From assembly GCA_964391735.1 (NCBI GenBank), contig CAYMNF010000075.1:1-7891 (forward strand): 7,891 nt of DNA. The letters run 5' to 3'. The position numbers were made by a program, and so were the translations under genes. The DNA comes from CAG-1031 sp964391735 (GTDB lineage: Bacteria; Bacteroidota; Bacteroidia; Bacteroidales; Muribaculaceae). Shown piece by piece: positions 7,737 to 7,891 of this stretch (positions within the stretch are counted from its first letter, which is position 1; the number at the start of each line of letters is the position of its first letter). Under the pieces are notes generated by a model. It did no database searches, was not told the origin of the DNA, and saw only the letters and a program-made list of their open reading frames with translations.

Positions 7737-7768
7737 CAAAATTAATCCAATTTTGCATAACATCCCAA
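7737..7768 (-). promoter_or_regulatory. Bacteroidetes-type promoter of the DUF5686 gene
   Basis: On the minus strand TAATTTTG (7744-7737) fits TAnnTTTG exactly. TTG at 7768-7766 stands 21 bases upstream, in the position of the -33 element. Transcription would begin near 7732-7730, giving a leader of about 12 bases before the ATG at 7719. That start point excludes the upstream ATGs at 7803 and 7758. The motif match is seen directly; its activity is inferred. Confidence 0.6.
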
Positions 7769-7844
7769 CAATATACCCAACATAATAAATCAGTCTTTTT
7801 CAAACTTTAATATTGCAAAAAAACAATTCTAAAAAGAAAATAGG

Positions 7845-7852
7845 TATATTTG
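7845..7852 (+). promoter_or_regulatory. Plus-strand -7 element for a gene beyond the right edge
   Basis: TATATTTG fits TAnnTTTG exactly and is followed by a G-rich start region. No TTTG lies at the expected distance upstream; the nearest TTG, at 7813-7815, is about 29 bases away, which is too far. From the expected start near 7859 to the window end there is no ATG, so the gene it serves, if any, is outside the window or uses a start that cannot be judged here. Confidence 0.4.
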
Positions 7853-7891
7853 TGGGGTCGCACTCTTTTTGTTGAGGGGTGACAGCGAATC

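Noticed and set aside
7532..7810. Plus-strand frame opposite the N-terminus of the outer-membrane protein
   Set aside because: It is antisense to a clear signal peptide and domain, and its product has no recognisable features.
7861..7882. Weak inverted match CACTC/GAGGGGTG as a structured RNA or tmRNA start
   Set aside because: The pairing needs a bulge, is short, and does not match any RNA family I recognise; the window ends too soon to judge.

Overview
The window looks like chromosomal DNA from a Bacteroidales bacterium, perhaps Muribaculaceae-like; the family-level guess is inference. Three things point there: promoters of the Bacteroidetes type (TAnnTTTG -7 elements), a large outer-membrane protein of the Bacteroidetes-specific DUF5686 family, and a long Bacteroidetes-style signal peptidase I. 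Base composition looks even throughout, by eye slightly under 50% GC. I see no mobile element, CRISPR array, tRNA or rRNA.

Left part, plus strand (about 17-4882): a tightly packed five-gene run behind a recognisable promoter at the left edge. The genes are a membrane-anchored protein-kinase-fold protein whose catalytic-loop residues are lost (probable pseudokinase), a GNAT/YghO-like acyltransferase-family protein whose start overlaps the kinase stop by 17 bases, signal peptidase I (lepB), ribose-5-phosphate isomerase B (rpiB), and the tyrosine recombinase XerD (xerD, GTG start). Gaps between genes are 8, 24 and 9 bases, so co-transcription is likely. The last three are housekeeping functions: protein export, pentose phosphate metabolism and chromosome dimer resolution. 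The first two have no assigned role.

Right part, minus strand (4891-7719): a DUF5686 outer-membrane beta-barrel protein with an N-terminal carboxypeptidase-regulatory-like domain, followed 15 bases downstream by a 94-residue protein of unknown function. The small gene ends 8 bases from the xerD stop, so the two transcription units converge with no visible terminator between them. A minus-strand promoter just upstream of 7719 indicates that the outer-membrane protein starts at its signal peptide and not at the longer open frame.

Right edge (7720-7891): a divergent intergenic region with the minus-strand promoter above and a plus-strand -7 element at 7845-7852, which would drive a gene beyond the window.

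Most of the window is ordinary core chromosome. I do not see a clear new multi-gene system. The points most worth attention are the pseudokinase that leads the lepB operon and the small unknown protein coupled to the DUF5686 barrel.
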